Below, piece after piece: positions 1 through 10,447 of a stretch of DNA of 64,000 bases. A program made the position numbers and the translations under genes. The stretch's first letter is position 1; each line of letters opens with the position of its first letter. The notes under the pieces are model-generated. The model saw only the letters and a program-made list of their open reading frames with translations. It had not been told where the DNA came from and ran no database searches. Source of the DNA: Anagrus nilaparvatae (taxonomy: Eukaryota > Arthropoda > Insecta > Hymenoptera > Mymaridae); the NCBI GenBank assembly GCA_022575985.1, contig JAKSXM010000247.1, forward strand, positions 5,479,501 to 5,543,500, read 5' to 3'.

Positions 1-94
1 TCCTTATTGACCAAATAAAAAATATATATTATCATTTCAAATTTTAATAGGAACAATCAATAAAAAGTCAATAAATTTATATAATCAAAAATAA

Positions 95-379
95 GATCTT
101 TCTTTAAGTACTCCAGTTGAATCTGAATTTAATAAAATAGAAAATCTTCTTCTGGACAAAAAAGGAAAAAATCAAAGAGTTGATGAAACTACGAAAAAAT
201 TAATTACATATTACTATGGTAAATTAAGTCATTTAAATTATAATAAAAATAATTTTTCAGTTGAAAACATAATGGAAGCAATTAATTTTTCGGAAGAAAA
301 TGAAACATGTTCATTTACGAACAAAGAAAATCACTTTTTTACCAAAGACGATGATGACTTCGTCATAACTTCCTCATAA
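95..379 (+). CDS. orphan 3' exon-like ORF, unknown product
   Basis: An open frame of 94 codons plus a TAA stop at 377-379 has no ATG near its left edge. The preceding bases end in AG and contain an in-frame TAA, so it reads like a last coding exon or a truncated gene rather than a complete one. The peptide is Lys/Asn/Glu-rich, contains a helix-like stretch around VESEFNKIENLLLDKKGK, and ends in an acidic KDDDDFVITSS tail. I do not recognise a family. Codon use follows the local AT richness, but a frame this long without stops is unusual in such AT-rich DNA. The stop codon overlaps the outer end of the inverted repeat that follows, so it could belong to a mobile element. Confidence 0.35.
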   Translation, partial: DLSLSTPVESEFNKIENLLLDKKGKNQRVDETTKKLITYYYGKLSHLNYNKNNFSVENIMEAINFSEENETCSFTNKENHFFTKDDDDFVITSS

Positions 380-959
380 ATTTAAAAAAAATTATATGCT
401 TTAATAGGGTTTGACATTTTTTGGTTATTTTTTTTTTTTATTTTTAAGGTAAAAACACGTGTTTATTTTCTAATTTTAATTAAATATCATTTTTTAAATT
501 TATTAATCAAAATTAGGCTTGTTTAAAAGAGAAAAATTTGCTCATTCAGTGCAAATTCGATTTTTAAAAAACGATTAATTATATCAGGAGCTATTGACAA
601 TTAAAGTTTATCAAAATGAAATTTTTTCTGAATAATAATAATAATCAAAAATAAATTCTATTACTTGAACATATTATTTTCTTTTGTTTTAATTTTCTTT
701 TTTTTGAATAGAATCTATTCAACTTTAATTGTCAATAGCTCCTGATATAATTAATTGTTTTTTAAAAATCGAATTCGCACTGAATCAGCAAATTTTTCTC
801 TTTCAAATAAACCTAATTTTGATTAATAAATTTAAAAAATGACATTTTATTAAAATTAGAAAATAAACACATGTTTTTACCTAAAAAATATAAAAAAAAA
901 ATACTCAAAAAATGTCAAACCCTATTAAAGCATATAATTTTTTTTTTAATTTATGAGGA
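371..959. repeat. foldback (inverted-repeat) element
   Basis: Two inverted arms of about 238 bases (371-608 and 721-959) are nearly complementary, with a spacer of about 110 AT-rich bases. The outermost bases are TCCTCATAAATTT on the left and its complement on the right. No clear target-site duplication is seen. It is non-coding; a short ORF at 871-1071 is only an accident of the right arm. Confidence 0.75.
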
Positions 960-2224
960 CGCCATTAATGCAACGAGATACAGACATTTGTCCTTTCAAC
1001 ATTTTCAGATCGACATTTTGAAATCGACATTTCAAAGTCGACATTTTCAAAATCGACATGATTTATATTAATAAGGCATTACGATAAAAAAACAACTAAT
1101 TAGATAATATTACATGGAAACAAGCATTGGCATTCAAGTACTATAAAGACCTTGCTATTTAGTTATTGATAAAGATTAAGTTGTTTAAAACCGATTATCA
1201 GTTCTAAAACCTTTACAGTCTTCTTTATATATTTTATTGGTTACTTGATAAGAAGATTGATTATTGATCTTTCTCCCTAAAAAAAAATTTCTGAATGCAC
1301 CATACTGTAATTTTTTATGTTTTTGTGTATACAATCGTAAATGTTAAAATGATCAAAGTGTTTTCCTGTGGCAGGAAGTTAACTCCCTGAAAATTTCTGT
1401 TATCTACTGGAATACCTTCGGGTTGAAAATATACCGTCATCGGGGAAGCTGATACCCTGCAGGCACAAATTTTAGTTTTTTATACAAAACAATTTTCGAT
1501 TTTCCAAGATGGTGGTCTAAAAAATATATCAGAATAAGCTTTTTTCATTGCCTGAAGGGTTTTTGAGTTTAAGAAAAATTTATTAATATTCCGATTTTCC
1601 AAGAATTCTGAGTACTACGTGGTTCGGTTATTTTTGTTAGAGTTAATATCACATAACATACTGTGCTAATAATAATAAAATAGTATATTTGTAATAATAA
1701 AATTTGTATATTTGCTTTCAACATAATTCCTATACTTTTTATCTTAGGATATTCTTGTTGGATTTTTTAAAATACGAACTTTCTTATATAGTTTTTAAAT
1801 ATTATTATAAGTACTTTAAGGTTAAAAAACAAATAATCTCATTAAAAAATATTCAATATTTTAATATTCAATAATATTTGTTGATTTGAGCGTGACAGTC
1901 ATTTAAAATATGCAGAGAGTATGCCTTAAATAATTAGGTAATAAAATAGAAATAAAAAATAAATATCGGAAGGTAAAATAAAGTAAATGCTTGATATTTT
2001 ACATAAATGGTATGAAAGAACACTACTTCAACCACTGAAAAAAAAAATCTTCTTACTTCGATTTCTGTTAACCGCAAAGGTAATGATTTTCTTGCTAAAC
2101 CGATTGCAAAGTACTTAATAAGTAAAGAAACTTTGTAAAAAATTTTTTTACTTTCTTAGAATATGTACGAAAATGTAATATGTACGAAATCTTCTAGTAT
2201 ACGAGAATTTTTTTTCAATAAGAG
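960..2224. other. AT-rich stretch, nothing recognised
   Basis: No coding frame, tandem array or inverted repeat stands out. A slightly GC-richer patch at 1365-1470 contains CCCTG/CAGGG inverted motifs but nothing I can name. Confidence 0.5.
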
Positions 2225-2443
2225 AGTATCAAGGGCGCAAATGTTTCGGTACTAGTGTGAGCACTAGAACGAAAGCTTAGCGTAGTTGGGGGCGAAAGAT
2301 ATGTGTTAAGTTAGTGCGTAAAGTTTTTTGCCCATGGTGCTTATAATTTTTTCTGCACTATTAACTCTATGTCTAGGTTGGCTAAACCTAGTACCCGTGC
2401 TGGTGATCATACTAGTATAATTAATTTTGCGCCTTTGATGCCT
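2225..2443. mobile_element. small MITE with AGTATCAAGGGCGC termini
   Basis: The left end AGTATCAAGGGCGCAAA is inverted, with mismatches, at the right end (2426-2443). The interior is GC-richer than its surroundings. A related sequence lies in inverted orientation at about 54500-54625 and shares the motifs TAAGCACCATGGGC and TAGTGCTCAC. That makes this a repeat family rather than a chance palindrome. No target duplication is certain. Confidence 0.55.
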
Positions 2444-2669
2444 TATATACTATTATATAATATTATATACTATTATCTTTACGTTTCAACTCAGCTAGTT
2501 TTTGGCTAACCATAAATCGTTAATTTGAATTATTATAAACTTGGGCAAAAGGATTAATAAATAACTAAAATTTAATTTTTTCAGGAATTTTTTTTTTTTA
2601 TTAAATAAATAAAATTGTTATTATTCCTAGAATAATGATACTGTATCCAATACAATCATAATGCTATAT

Positions 2670-3860
2670 GGCTTGAGACGGTACGATGGGGGGCCCAGTG
2701 TACCTTCGATTCTTTTCTATGATAATATAGACCAGATCTATTAGGATGGGTATTTGGTAACACAATAACAAGACTTGATTTTACGGAATAAAATAAAGTA
2801 GAATTTTTATTTATGAAAATATATGGCTTTGTCTTATAATAGTTAATTAACAATATACTCGTCAAATAGTAATTGACTTTATAAAAAATAAGATTATGAT
2901 AATTTATTTACAATGGTTGTTGTGTGTGTAGCAAACTTATATAAATCAAAATTTAATTAATAATCGAAATTATTTACAATAATATTTTAATATGTAGCAG
3001 AAATTATATGATGCAAAATTATATAAAAAATGAATTTAATATTAATTACGTTAGCTCGATTTACGTATTGTGCTTAGGACAACCCCAAGTATGGGAATTA
3101 TATGCCGGACTGTTAAAAGACGGGAGCAACTCGCCGTCGCATTGACTTATAGCAAAACAAAAGGTTTCTGACGTCACGCGGTTGGTAACCAGACCCACGT
3201 GACCATCTAGGGACTCTAAACGCCAATCTCAGTGCAGCCCTTAATTAACCCGACCGTATTGAGAGAGCAACTCACTCGAATGACAGTCAGGATAACTAAA
3301 GAGATTTACCTGTAGAAGGGGTAACCAACTTCTACTGATTAGGTCGAGAGACCATAAGTGGCAGCGCCAGATTCCCTTTACCGAGCTATAAGACGTACAA
3401 AGGGAGCATCTCGCCCTTGCACTGCCGGTATATATAATAGGTGGTAACCAACCTATGTTTCCCTCCTTGGAGCATCTCCAAGAGCACAAGTAACTAGAGC
3501 ATCTCAAGTTTACTTAAGATCCGTTGTGCAACACAGCCGGATAACGAATGTATATCTTCTCGTGTCTTTGCGCCGTATTTATACGTTTTCGCTCACATTA
3601 ACGCGCATAAGATAGTAAAAGATATCTCAAAAGTGAGATAGCGAAATATATTATATAACTATAGTCATATGATTAGAAGCGCATGCGTCGCCTTGTTTTA
3701 AATGTGCGTGTACGTGATCTTTGATCACGGAAGCACAGCTGATAAATTTCTAATAAATGTGAGTTGGGGTTAGGTTATGAGAGAGTATGATTATAATAAA
3801 AAAATATTGATCATTTAAATCATTTAAAAGGTAGGGTGCCTACCATACCGTCTCAGGCTC
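2670..3860. mobile_element. possible TIR-bounded element, 1.2 kb
   Basis: An imperfect inverted pair of about 21 bases sharing the core GAGACGGTA bounds the region (2670-2690 and about 3840-3860). Inside is a GC-richer section holding a modular array (3120-3450). No transposase frame is visible. The right terminus abuts the next foldback, so the exact end is uncertain. It could equally be two unrelated repeats. Confidence 0.35.
3120..3520. repeat. degenerate tandem modules of about 140 bases
   Basis: The motif AGCA(A/T)CTC recurs at 3125, 3266 and 3405, and GGTAACCA recurs at 3184, 3320 and 3443. This defines about three degenerate modules with a period near 140 bases. The block is clearly more GC-rich than its surroundings. 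A TATATAA string lies at about 3430. I cannot say whether this is a promoter or simply repeat sequence. Confidence 0.5.
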
Positions 3861-5548
3861 AATTTAAACCAAACTGGTATAAGATACATGGTCGAGTCCT
3901 AAAAAGTATTTTTTTCCTGAAAGTGCCATTAGAAATAAGTCTCAATATAAATTTTTAGTTCATAATGTTCAGTTCTCCATTTTTGTGCTATGGTCTCTTA
4001 TAAGAAAAGTCAGAAAAATGAGGTAAAACACTTTTTAATTTTTATGTAAAAAACACAATTAGAACCAGATAGGAAATTTTCCGTAAAATCCAATTCTGGG
4101 GGTCAACATTTTTTTTGAGCTGAGCATGCGCGAAAAATCAATATCATTGCCATTTGTTTTAAATATTATATAGACAAAAAATTTTTTAATAGAACTCTAA
4201 TTACTTCTCACACTTTAAATTTTTTGGTGAAAAAGAGGAACCGCTGGGTTATTGTATTTTGAGAGCTCTAGATCTACTTTCATGTTTATAAATTTCAAAA
4301 TTCTCGCCAAATCACTTGACCAATAAAAAATTTTACCAAAAATTTAGATTCCGCGGAAAATTTTACATACGGGTATATCAATCTATAATTTTAAGAGCTT
4401 TTATAATTAAAAAACGAAATTCTCTTTTAAAATTATTTTTTTTATTTTTAAATTATTCTAATTATAAATTAATCGAAATTAATCAGAAGATTCTTTCAAA
4501 TTAGCGTGCTTTAACATAAAAACTGTTAAGGAAGTGCATCTCCTCAGTGGAGTGAAAGAGAGGTCTTTTCGGACCTTTTTTTTATATTTATAGACATGTA
4601 GGAGCTCTGAAATTTTGTCTATCAGTTTTTTTTTTACAATAATAAAATATATTTTAACCAAATATTATCAAAATCTGTTTTGTAAATTTTTTACAATGAA
4701 TTTTTAACGTAAGAGATTTTAAAGACTTCCAAACAAAATTTACAAAACAGATTTTGATAATATTTGGTTCAAATTTAATTATTATTATTTAAATTATTTT
4801 TATTAATTTATTATTATTAAAACTCATAGACAAAGTTTCAGAGCTTCTAGATGTTTATTTTCATAAATATAAACAAAACATTTTGGAATTACTTATCCAA
4901 AACTCGCGAGAGAAAGAAAGAGGTCCGAAAAGACCTTTGTCTCTTTAACTCCACTAAGGTGGACTTTCTTAAAAGCATAAAAAAGATACAATTACATTAA
5001 ATTCCCAAATAAATAAAAAATCAAAATTTTGGGTCATATTTTTTTTTAGTCACGTGATTTAATGGGAAATTTCAATATTGTAAAAATTACAATTTAAAGT
5101 TAATCTTGAAACGCAATAAACCAGCGGTTTTGCTTTTTATCAAAAAGGGTTAGAAGTATATTGAGTTTTATTAGAGCATTTCTTCTTATCCATATACTAT
5201 TCTACGTTTAACACGAATACCAGATCCCTAATCAAGTCTATGGGAACTTTTCTATTTGGACCCAAGATGAAAAACTACAGAAAATGTATGCTTATGTAAG
5301 TTTTTTAAATAAAAAATAAGAAAAATTATCCCTCAGTTTTTTCTCGAAAACTTTTGAGATATTTCTCTTGAGATACTTTTTTAATAAAAGTTGAAAACAC
5401 AAAAATGGCAGCCACAAATCAAGGAATAAACCTAATGAGCAACAAACTGACATGGAGATTTATTTTTAATGTTACTTTAGGGGAAAAATACTTTAGGACC
5501 GATTTGAAGATTCGACCATGCTTATCCCAGTTAAGTTTAAATTGACCC
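3857..5548. repeat. large foldback element, about 1.7 kb
   Basis: The left and right halves are inverted copies. The ends pair around TCAATTTAAAC (3859-3869 and 5535-5546), the AACCGCTGG segment at about 4240 pairs with CCAGCGGTT at about 5122, and the AGGTCTTTTCGGACCT region pairs across the centre. The innermost arms are at 4657-4690 and 4736-4767, so the loop is only about 45 bases. Arm similarity is strong near the centre and ends and weaker between. Short ORFs inside it (4316-4661) are by-products of the palindrome. Confidence 0.75.
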
Positions 5549-5645
5549 ATATATATATACTTATAATAAAAAAATTTACTAGCATTTTAAGAAATTATAT
5601 GATAAGATTAAAGTTTTCAGTAAATTTTTTTTTATAATTTTAAAT

Positions 5646-6164
5646 TTAGCTTTTTTTAAATTTTTTTCTCAATGGTTTGTCATCTGTTATGTCCTTTGTT
5701 TTAACCACAACTTCTTCTTCACTGAAAGCATCTTCATCTTCTTCATCGTTTTTACTTTCGTCATCTTCATCTTCTTCACTTTCTTCATCTTCATCTTCAT
5801 TTGTTTCACTTTCATTATTTTCATCTTCCTCACTGCTGCTATCTTCATCTTCTTTATTTTGACCAACTCCATTATTTTTCTCAACTTCGTCTTCTCTACT
5901 GCTTGTATCATTTTCTTCTTCATGTTCATTATAATCAAATGCAGCCTCTAGTTCGTTGACAGTAGACATTTCATTGAGAAATTTGTCAATTTTTTTTTAA
6001 CTCTGGTTTCTCATCAATTCCATCCAGTAATCCCTTATCTTTTTATTCTTTTCTTTGAATTTTTTAGAAACTGTCTTTACATATAGGTTATTTATTTCAG
6101 TTCTTTTAATATTCAATTTAGCTTCACTAATCACGTCTATTAATTTGACTGAAACAAAAATTGC
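5646..6164 (-). pseudogene. acidic low-complexity protein, exon-like fragment
   Basis: Reading on the minus strand, a good acceptor (polypyrimidine TTTTTGTTTCAG) precedes an open segment rich in Lys with KKIRDYWMELMRNQ. It runs into a nine-A tract where the frame breaks. The next frame then continues with MSTVNELEAAFDY and about 75 residues dominated by Glu/Asp/Ser, ending in LRKKFKKS and a stop. The two halves would plausibly join across a one-base slip in the A tract. The acidic part is built on GAA/GAT trinucleotide repeats, which produce a mirror Ser/Leu ORF on the other strand. It could be the last exon of a host nuclear protein or a captured gene; the family is not recognised. Confidence 0.35.
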
Positions 6165-6479
6165 AATTATTATACAAAGATACACTCAAAAAAATTCCGC
6201 TTGTTGTTGTTGTTGAGATTTATTATATTTGATAAATTAATTTATCTAAGAGATTCGCATAAAAATATAGTTAAATTTTTAAAAAAAATTTATTTCATTA
6301 AATTATCTTTTTTTTTGTGAAGATATTGAAACTTGAGGTTGGTATCTTTTTCCAACCAATATTAGTAAATAATATAAATAACTTGAAAATGTTACTTCTA
6401 AATATTAACAATCAAAGTGTAGGGAAAGAATGTGAAATTTTATAAGCTAACAATTCTATTTCAAGCTCAACTGCGTCGA

Positions 6480-6700
6480 AATATTTTTTAAATTTTGGTT
6501 TTTACTCCAAATCTTGAACCTGGTAAGTCATTTTTCGAAAATTTTGTCTGAAAATTTTGACACTAAAACAAACAAAAAACACCAAATTTTGTTTTTGCCA
6601 GGCGTATATTTTTGTCTATAAAAATATTAATTCTAGAAACATCGTTTTTATTATCCAGGATATCTTGGATCTGTTACTTAACTTATTAAAAATTATTATT
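6480..6700. repeat. degenerate copy of the 157-base module family
   Basis: This stretch repeats the wording of the modules at 17.2-18.4 kb: a TTCTAGAAACATCGTTTTTA segment, then TATCTTGGATCTGTTACTTAA, with AAAAACACCAAATTT beside it. It amounts to about one and a half units with no palindromic end. Confidence 0.5.
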
Positions 6701-7809
6701 TTCTCTTAAAAAAAAAAAAAATAAACAAGTCTATTTATCTTAATTTAAAATTAATTTCAAACACTTTTTACATTTTCGCTCAAAAATATTCAAATCATAA
6801 AAAAGTTCACGATCATCTTAAAAAATATTTATTACAAAACAATATCAGACGATGTAAAGAGATTCTCATAAAATCTTAATTTTTCTATTTAAAATTCTAT
6901 TAAAAATTCCAGAGAAATCGAAGAAAAACTAATTTCTTAAAATTAAAACCTTTGTGGAAAAAAATTAAAATAAAGAAACTGTAATCCATACTAATGCGCT
7001 CGTTGAATACTGTACCGCCAATGAATAAATAATAATAAGTGACGTTTGAAGTTTTATACATTTAGGTATACACTTATAGTATATTTTTGTGTATAATACT
7101 TGTAGTTTTATTTTTGAATATTTAAAAAAAAATCGCTATAATTTTAAAATGAATTATTTTTTTACAATAATTCTTTTTGCACGTTTAAGCGGATAAAAAA
7201 CGGATAATTTTGGTGCAAAAAATTTTTTAGCCGCAATATTTAATAACGTTCCTGCTAAAGTAATGTTACGTTGGCAGGACCTTAATTTGTGCAAAAACTA
7301 ATGACGCGAAAAAAAAAATTTTTTTTAACATACGTAGTTTATGGTTTTATTGAATAAATAATTATCTGCATGGAATTATGAGAGAAGTTATGCTTATCAC
7401 CTACTTCTTGCTTCTTAATTTTTGCAACTGAATTTGAAAATAACAAAAAATGAAAAAATTTTAAAATGTTATAAATGAAAAAGAAGTATCTTAGAAGATG
7501 ATTATTTTTTCGTTGAATTAATAACTATTAATATTCTAATTAGTATTAATATTGATGTAATTGCCCATAATTTAGTATTAATTTATGAATAAAATAATAT
7601 TAATATTGTATAATAATAATGTATAATAGGCAGCTATCGTGTAGCTCTTTTGACAGTATTTATAGATAGTAATGAGCCTTTTGCGATACCTCACTTGTTG
7701 ATATATAAAGTGATCGTGCTTAAATATACTCTGGAAAAAAAAAGTGAAATATAATAATAAATAGTAATTGAACACTACCTGCGGATTTACTTTTTGAAAA
7801 TTTAAAATA
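6701..7809. other. AT-rich stretch, nothing recognised
   Basis: No gene or well-bounded repeat is visible. Short minus-strand ORFs are hydrophobic, low-complexity and lack support. Confidence 0.5.
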
Positions 7810-8128
7810 CGCACAGAGCCGCAAACTCGGAATTTAAAAAAAAAACTCGGTTTTAGCGTTATACCGGGTTTTGAAACTTAGTTCTAAGCGTAAAGAGAAA
7901 TGAAAAGTTGAATCAAACTATTTCTATGTTTCAAAACTCGGAAGCAAGGTTATTCCGGGTTTGCATCTATATACGAATTCAAGGCGCAAATCCGGAAAAA
8001 CCTTGTTTCCGAGTTTTGAAACATAGAAATAGTATTATTCAGGTTTTCATTTCTCTTTACGCTTAGAGTTCTAACTAAGTTTCAAAACCCGGAATAACGC
8101 TAAAACTGAATTTTGTGAACTCTGTGTG
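7810..8128. mobile_element. palindromic MITE, TA-flanked, copy 1
   Basis: A near-complete palindrome of 319 bases begins CGCACAGAGCC and ends CTCTGTGTG, with TA on both sides (7808-7809, 8129-8130). The arms contain TTTTAGCGTTAT, TTTGAAACTTAGTTCTAAGC and CTATTTCTATGTTTCAAAAC. A second copy with the same design is at 60115-60453. TA duplication plus short TIRs fits a Tc1/mariner-mobilised MITE. It is non-coding. Confidence 0.85.
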
Positions 8129-8130
8129 TA

Positions 8131-9094
8131 AACTTTAAAAAAATATTACTATTAGTATAGAAAAATTAAATTTAAATCTTATTTGGTAACTTTTAGCACG
8201 ATTCTATGTTATACATATACCACTTTGTATATAATATAAGTAAATAGCATATGTGCGTTTCATATTTCGTCATTGAGGCTGCTTACAAAATGTTAATTCT
8301 TTCATTTAATCTTACGGTTACAAATCTACTTTATCTTATACTAATAAAATATATAAATATCAGAATTGATTCAACCTTTTAAATTATACTTAACTTCAGG
8401 CTTATATGAGTTAAATTTACCAAGCCTATAGTAGTATAAGGACATCGAGTATCTAACTTGAACATAAGTATCTAATATATATGTATAGAACTTTTTGTAC
8501 ATGTACGAATGTATTATATACAATAGCATCCGTTCTTCCCTAGTTTTTTCTCGATCAGATGTTATAATAAATATTCAAATATAAATAATAAATAGATTAT
8601 TAAATAATATTTGCGGTTCAAAAGATGGATGAAAAAGAAAATATAATGTGTCTACAAATTTAATTTTTTTCTTTCACTATTACTATAATAAATAAGAATT
8701 ATTAATATACGAATGTAAAATTTAGATATAGATATAACTTCATTTTACATTAATTAAACTTCTCCTGTAGGTAAAATTAGTCCTAAAAAATAGATCAACT
8801 AAAAAAGTAACATATGCTATTTATGTATGTTTAATTCCTTGAATATTCAGGGTAAACTATACATACTAAAATATAATTTTCTTATACACAATGAAACATA
8901 GTATTCAATTACTATAAAAATATAGTGGTTCATACCAGTAATTACTATAATTTCTCCTAATTTTTTTTCTGAGGTTACGTATATTATTTAAAAAATGTGT
9001 AACTTATTCCAAACAATCTTGTCCTTAATTATATAAGAAGATTTTATAGGGTTATGTTATTTACATTATTTTTTAATATTTAAGTGAAACTTAC
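8131..9094. other. probable intron of the DESI2-like gene, no exon seen
   Basis: This lies downstream of the exon 2 donor on the minus strand. I searched by eye for the next DESI2 exon (a GGHPF-like coding segment) and did not find it here or further left. The sequence is AT-rich with no tandem structure. Confidence 0.45.
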
Positions 9095-9167
9095 CCGTTC
9101 CATATATTTCTACTCCTGAATGAAAAACTCCTAACCCCATGGGAATAGTATATTCATTGATCCAATA
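9095..9167 (-). CDS. DESI2: DESI2-like PPPDE peptidase, coding exon 2
   Basis: Seventy-three bases follow an AG acceptor (9170-9168) and end at a GTAAGT donor (9094-9089). Translated in phase with exon 1 they give [18 protein letters not shown] and then VEIYGT plus one base. This is the highly conserved start of the PPPDE domain: YW-NEYT, then [10 protein letters not shown], whose His is the catalytic histidine of this cysteine-peptidase fold. The partner Cys (in an NCNHF-type motif) lies in a later exon that is not in this window. The family removes SUMO, and reportedly ubiquitin, from substrates. The identification comes from recognising the conserved sequence; function in this species is inferred. 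Confidence 0.88.
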
Positions 9168-9237
9168 CTAAATTTAATTTTAAAAAAGCTAAATTTAATT
9201 TAATAAAAAAAAGAAAGAATAAAAAATAATATATTAC

Positions 9238-9360
9238 CATATCGTATACATTAAGTGTTATCGGTTCACGAGCCATTTTGGGTAATAATTCTTCGTTTTC
9301 TTGAGAATATCCTAAACAACTAGGAAAAGATAAATTGCATCCAGTGCTTGAAGAAAACAT
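9238..9360 (-). CDS. DESI2: DESI2-like PPPDE peptidase, coding exon 1
   Basis: An ATG at 9360-9358 opens 41 codons, including SQENEELLPKMAREPITLNV and then YDM, ending exactly at a GTAATA donor (9237). The intron of 70 bases (9237-9168, GT-AG) joins it to exon 2 so that NVYDM runs into YWINEYT, as in DESI2 proteins. A second in-frame Met at MAREP is the start used by shorter family members; the upstream 28 residues form an N-terminal extension. The gene runs leftwards, so its promoter and any 5' UTR exons lie right of 9360. Reading through the donor gives only a hydrophobic intron-derived tail, which confirms the splice. Confidence 0.88.
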
Positions 9361-9764
9361 AATATGGAATGAAAGTCCAAAAAATCAGCAATCAGAATTT
9401 CCTTACTCATACCTAATAAATGAAATATTCTATTATTATTGGCTTATACTAAAAACTGCGTTTCTGAAGTAATTAACACTATAAAAACAAAATGAAAAAA
9501 ACATATTACTGGTTTGTGTGTTAAAATAAATAACAGATATAGAACTCATTTACTAAGACTTTAAATTAAGATAATTCTACCCTTCAAATTATTCTAAGTC
9601 CATAATAAAAATTATTTTCCCTCCGTTTTTTACCCCACCTACATGGTATTTTGGGGGACTTTTCCTGGTATCCCTCTCTATCAATATGTTTCATGCGGAA
9701 AATTTTATTGTATTCGGTTATTTAAATTTTTTTTTAAGTTGACAGTACCCACATAGATTAAAAA
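9361..9764. promoter_or_regulatory. upstream region of the DESI2-like gene
   Basis: This is the immediate 5' flank on the minus strand. It is AT-rich, and no confident TATA, initiator or 5' UTR exon can be assigned. A C-rich patch at about 9619-9690 may be repeat-derived. It is annotated only by position relative to the start codon. Confidence 0.25.
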
Positions 9765-10447
9765 TGCTTAAGGTTGAATCAGGTGGATAGAAATAGCATT
9801 TATTGGGTAAAAATTTCTGGAGATCGAAACTCCTGGAATGTTTAATGTTTTTAGCTATTGATCATCTTATATGTCACTTAAAATTTAAAAAAAAAAAATT
9901 TGAAAATTTATTGACTACAGACGGAGATATTAGCGCTTGAAATTTCATTAATTTTTGAGCTACTTAATTAATCTAGAATTTTTTATAAATAAACTATAAT
10001 ATTAAAAATCTTTGAATATAATATTTAGGGCATTATATAGCATCGATTCACTAAAAAAAATTTTGATTTTTTACGTTTCACCGCGAATAAATTGATTTTT
10101 TGAAAAGTATAGGTTAGGTCAAAAATAAAAAAACTTTATTGTAAATAATTGAGATTTTTTTTAGTAAATTGATGATAAATAATGTTTTAAATATTATATT
10201 CAAAGATTTTTAAAATCAGATTAATTATAAGAAAGTCTTGATTAGTTAAGTACCTCAAAAATTAATGAAATTTCAAGCGATACTATCTCCGCTTGTGTTC
10301 AATGAATTTTCAAAATTTTTTTTTTAATTCTAAGGGACACATAACATTATCAGTGGCTAAAGATATTAAAGATTTCAGAAGTATTAATTTCCAGATATTT
10401 TCAATCAAAAAATGCTATTTCTATCTACCTGATTCAACTTTAAAGCT
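9765..10447. repeat. foldback element, about 0.7 kb
   Basis: The arms at 9765-10075 and about 10140-10447 are inverted copies. GTTGAATCAGGTGGATAGAAA on the left matches the complement of TTTCTATCTACCTGATTCAAC on the right, and a CGGAGATA segment pairs across the loop. The loop is about 60 bases. The ORF at 10293-10493 is a product of the right arm and is not a gene. Confidence 0.7.

Noticed and set aside
5677..5862. Plus-strand Ser/Leu-rich ORF
   Set aside because: Mirror of the GAA/GAT-repeat acidic frame on the minus strand; pure low complexity.
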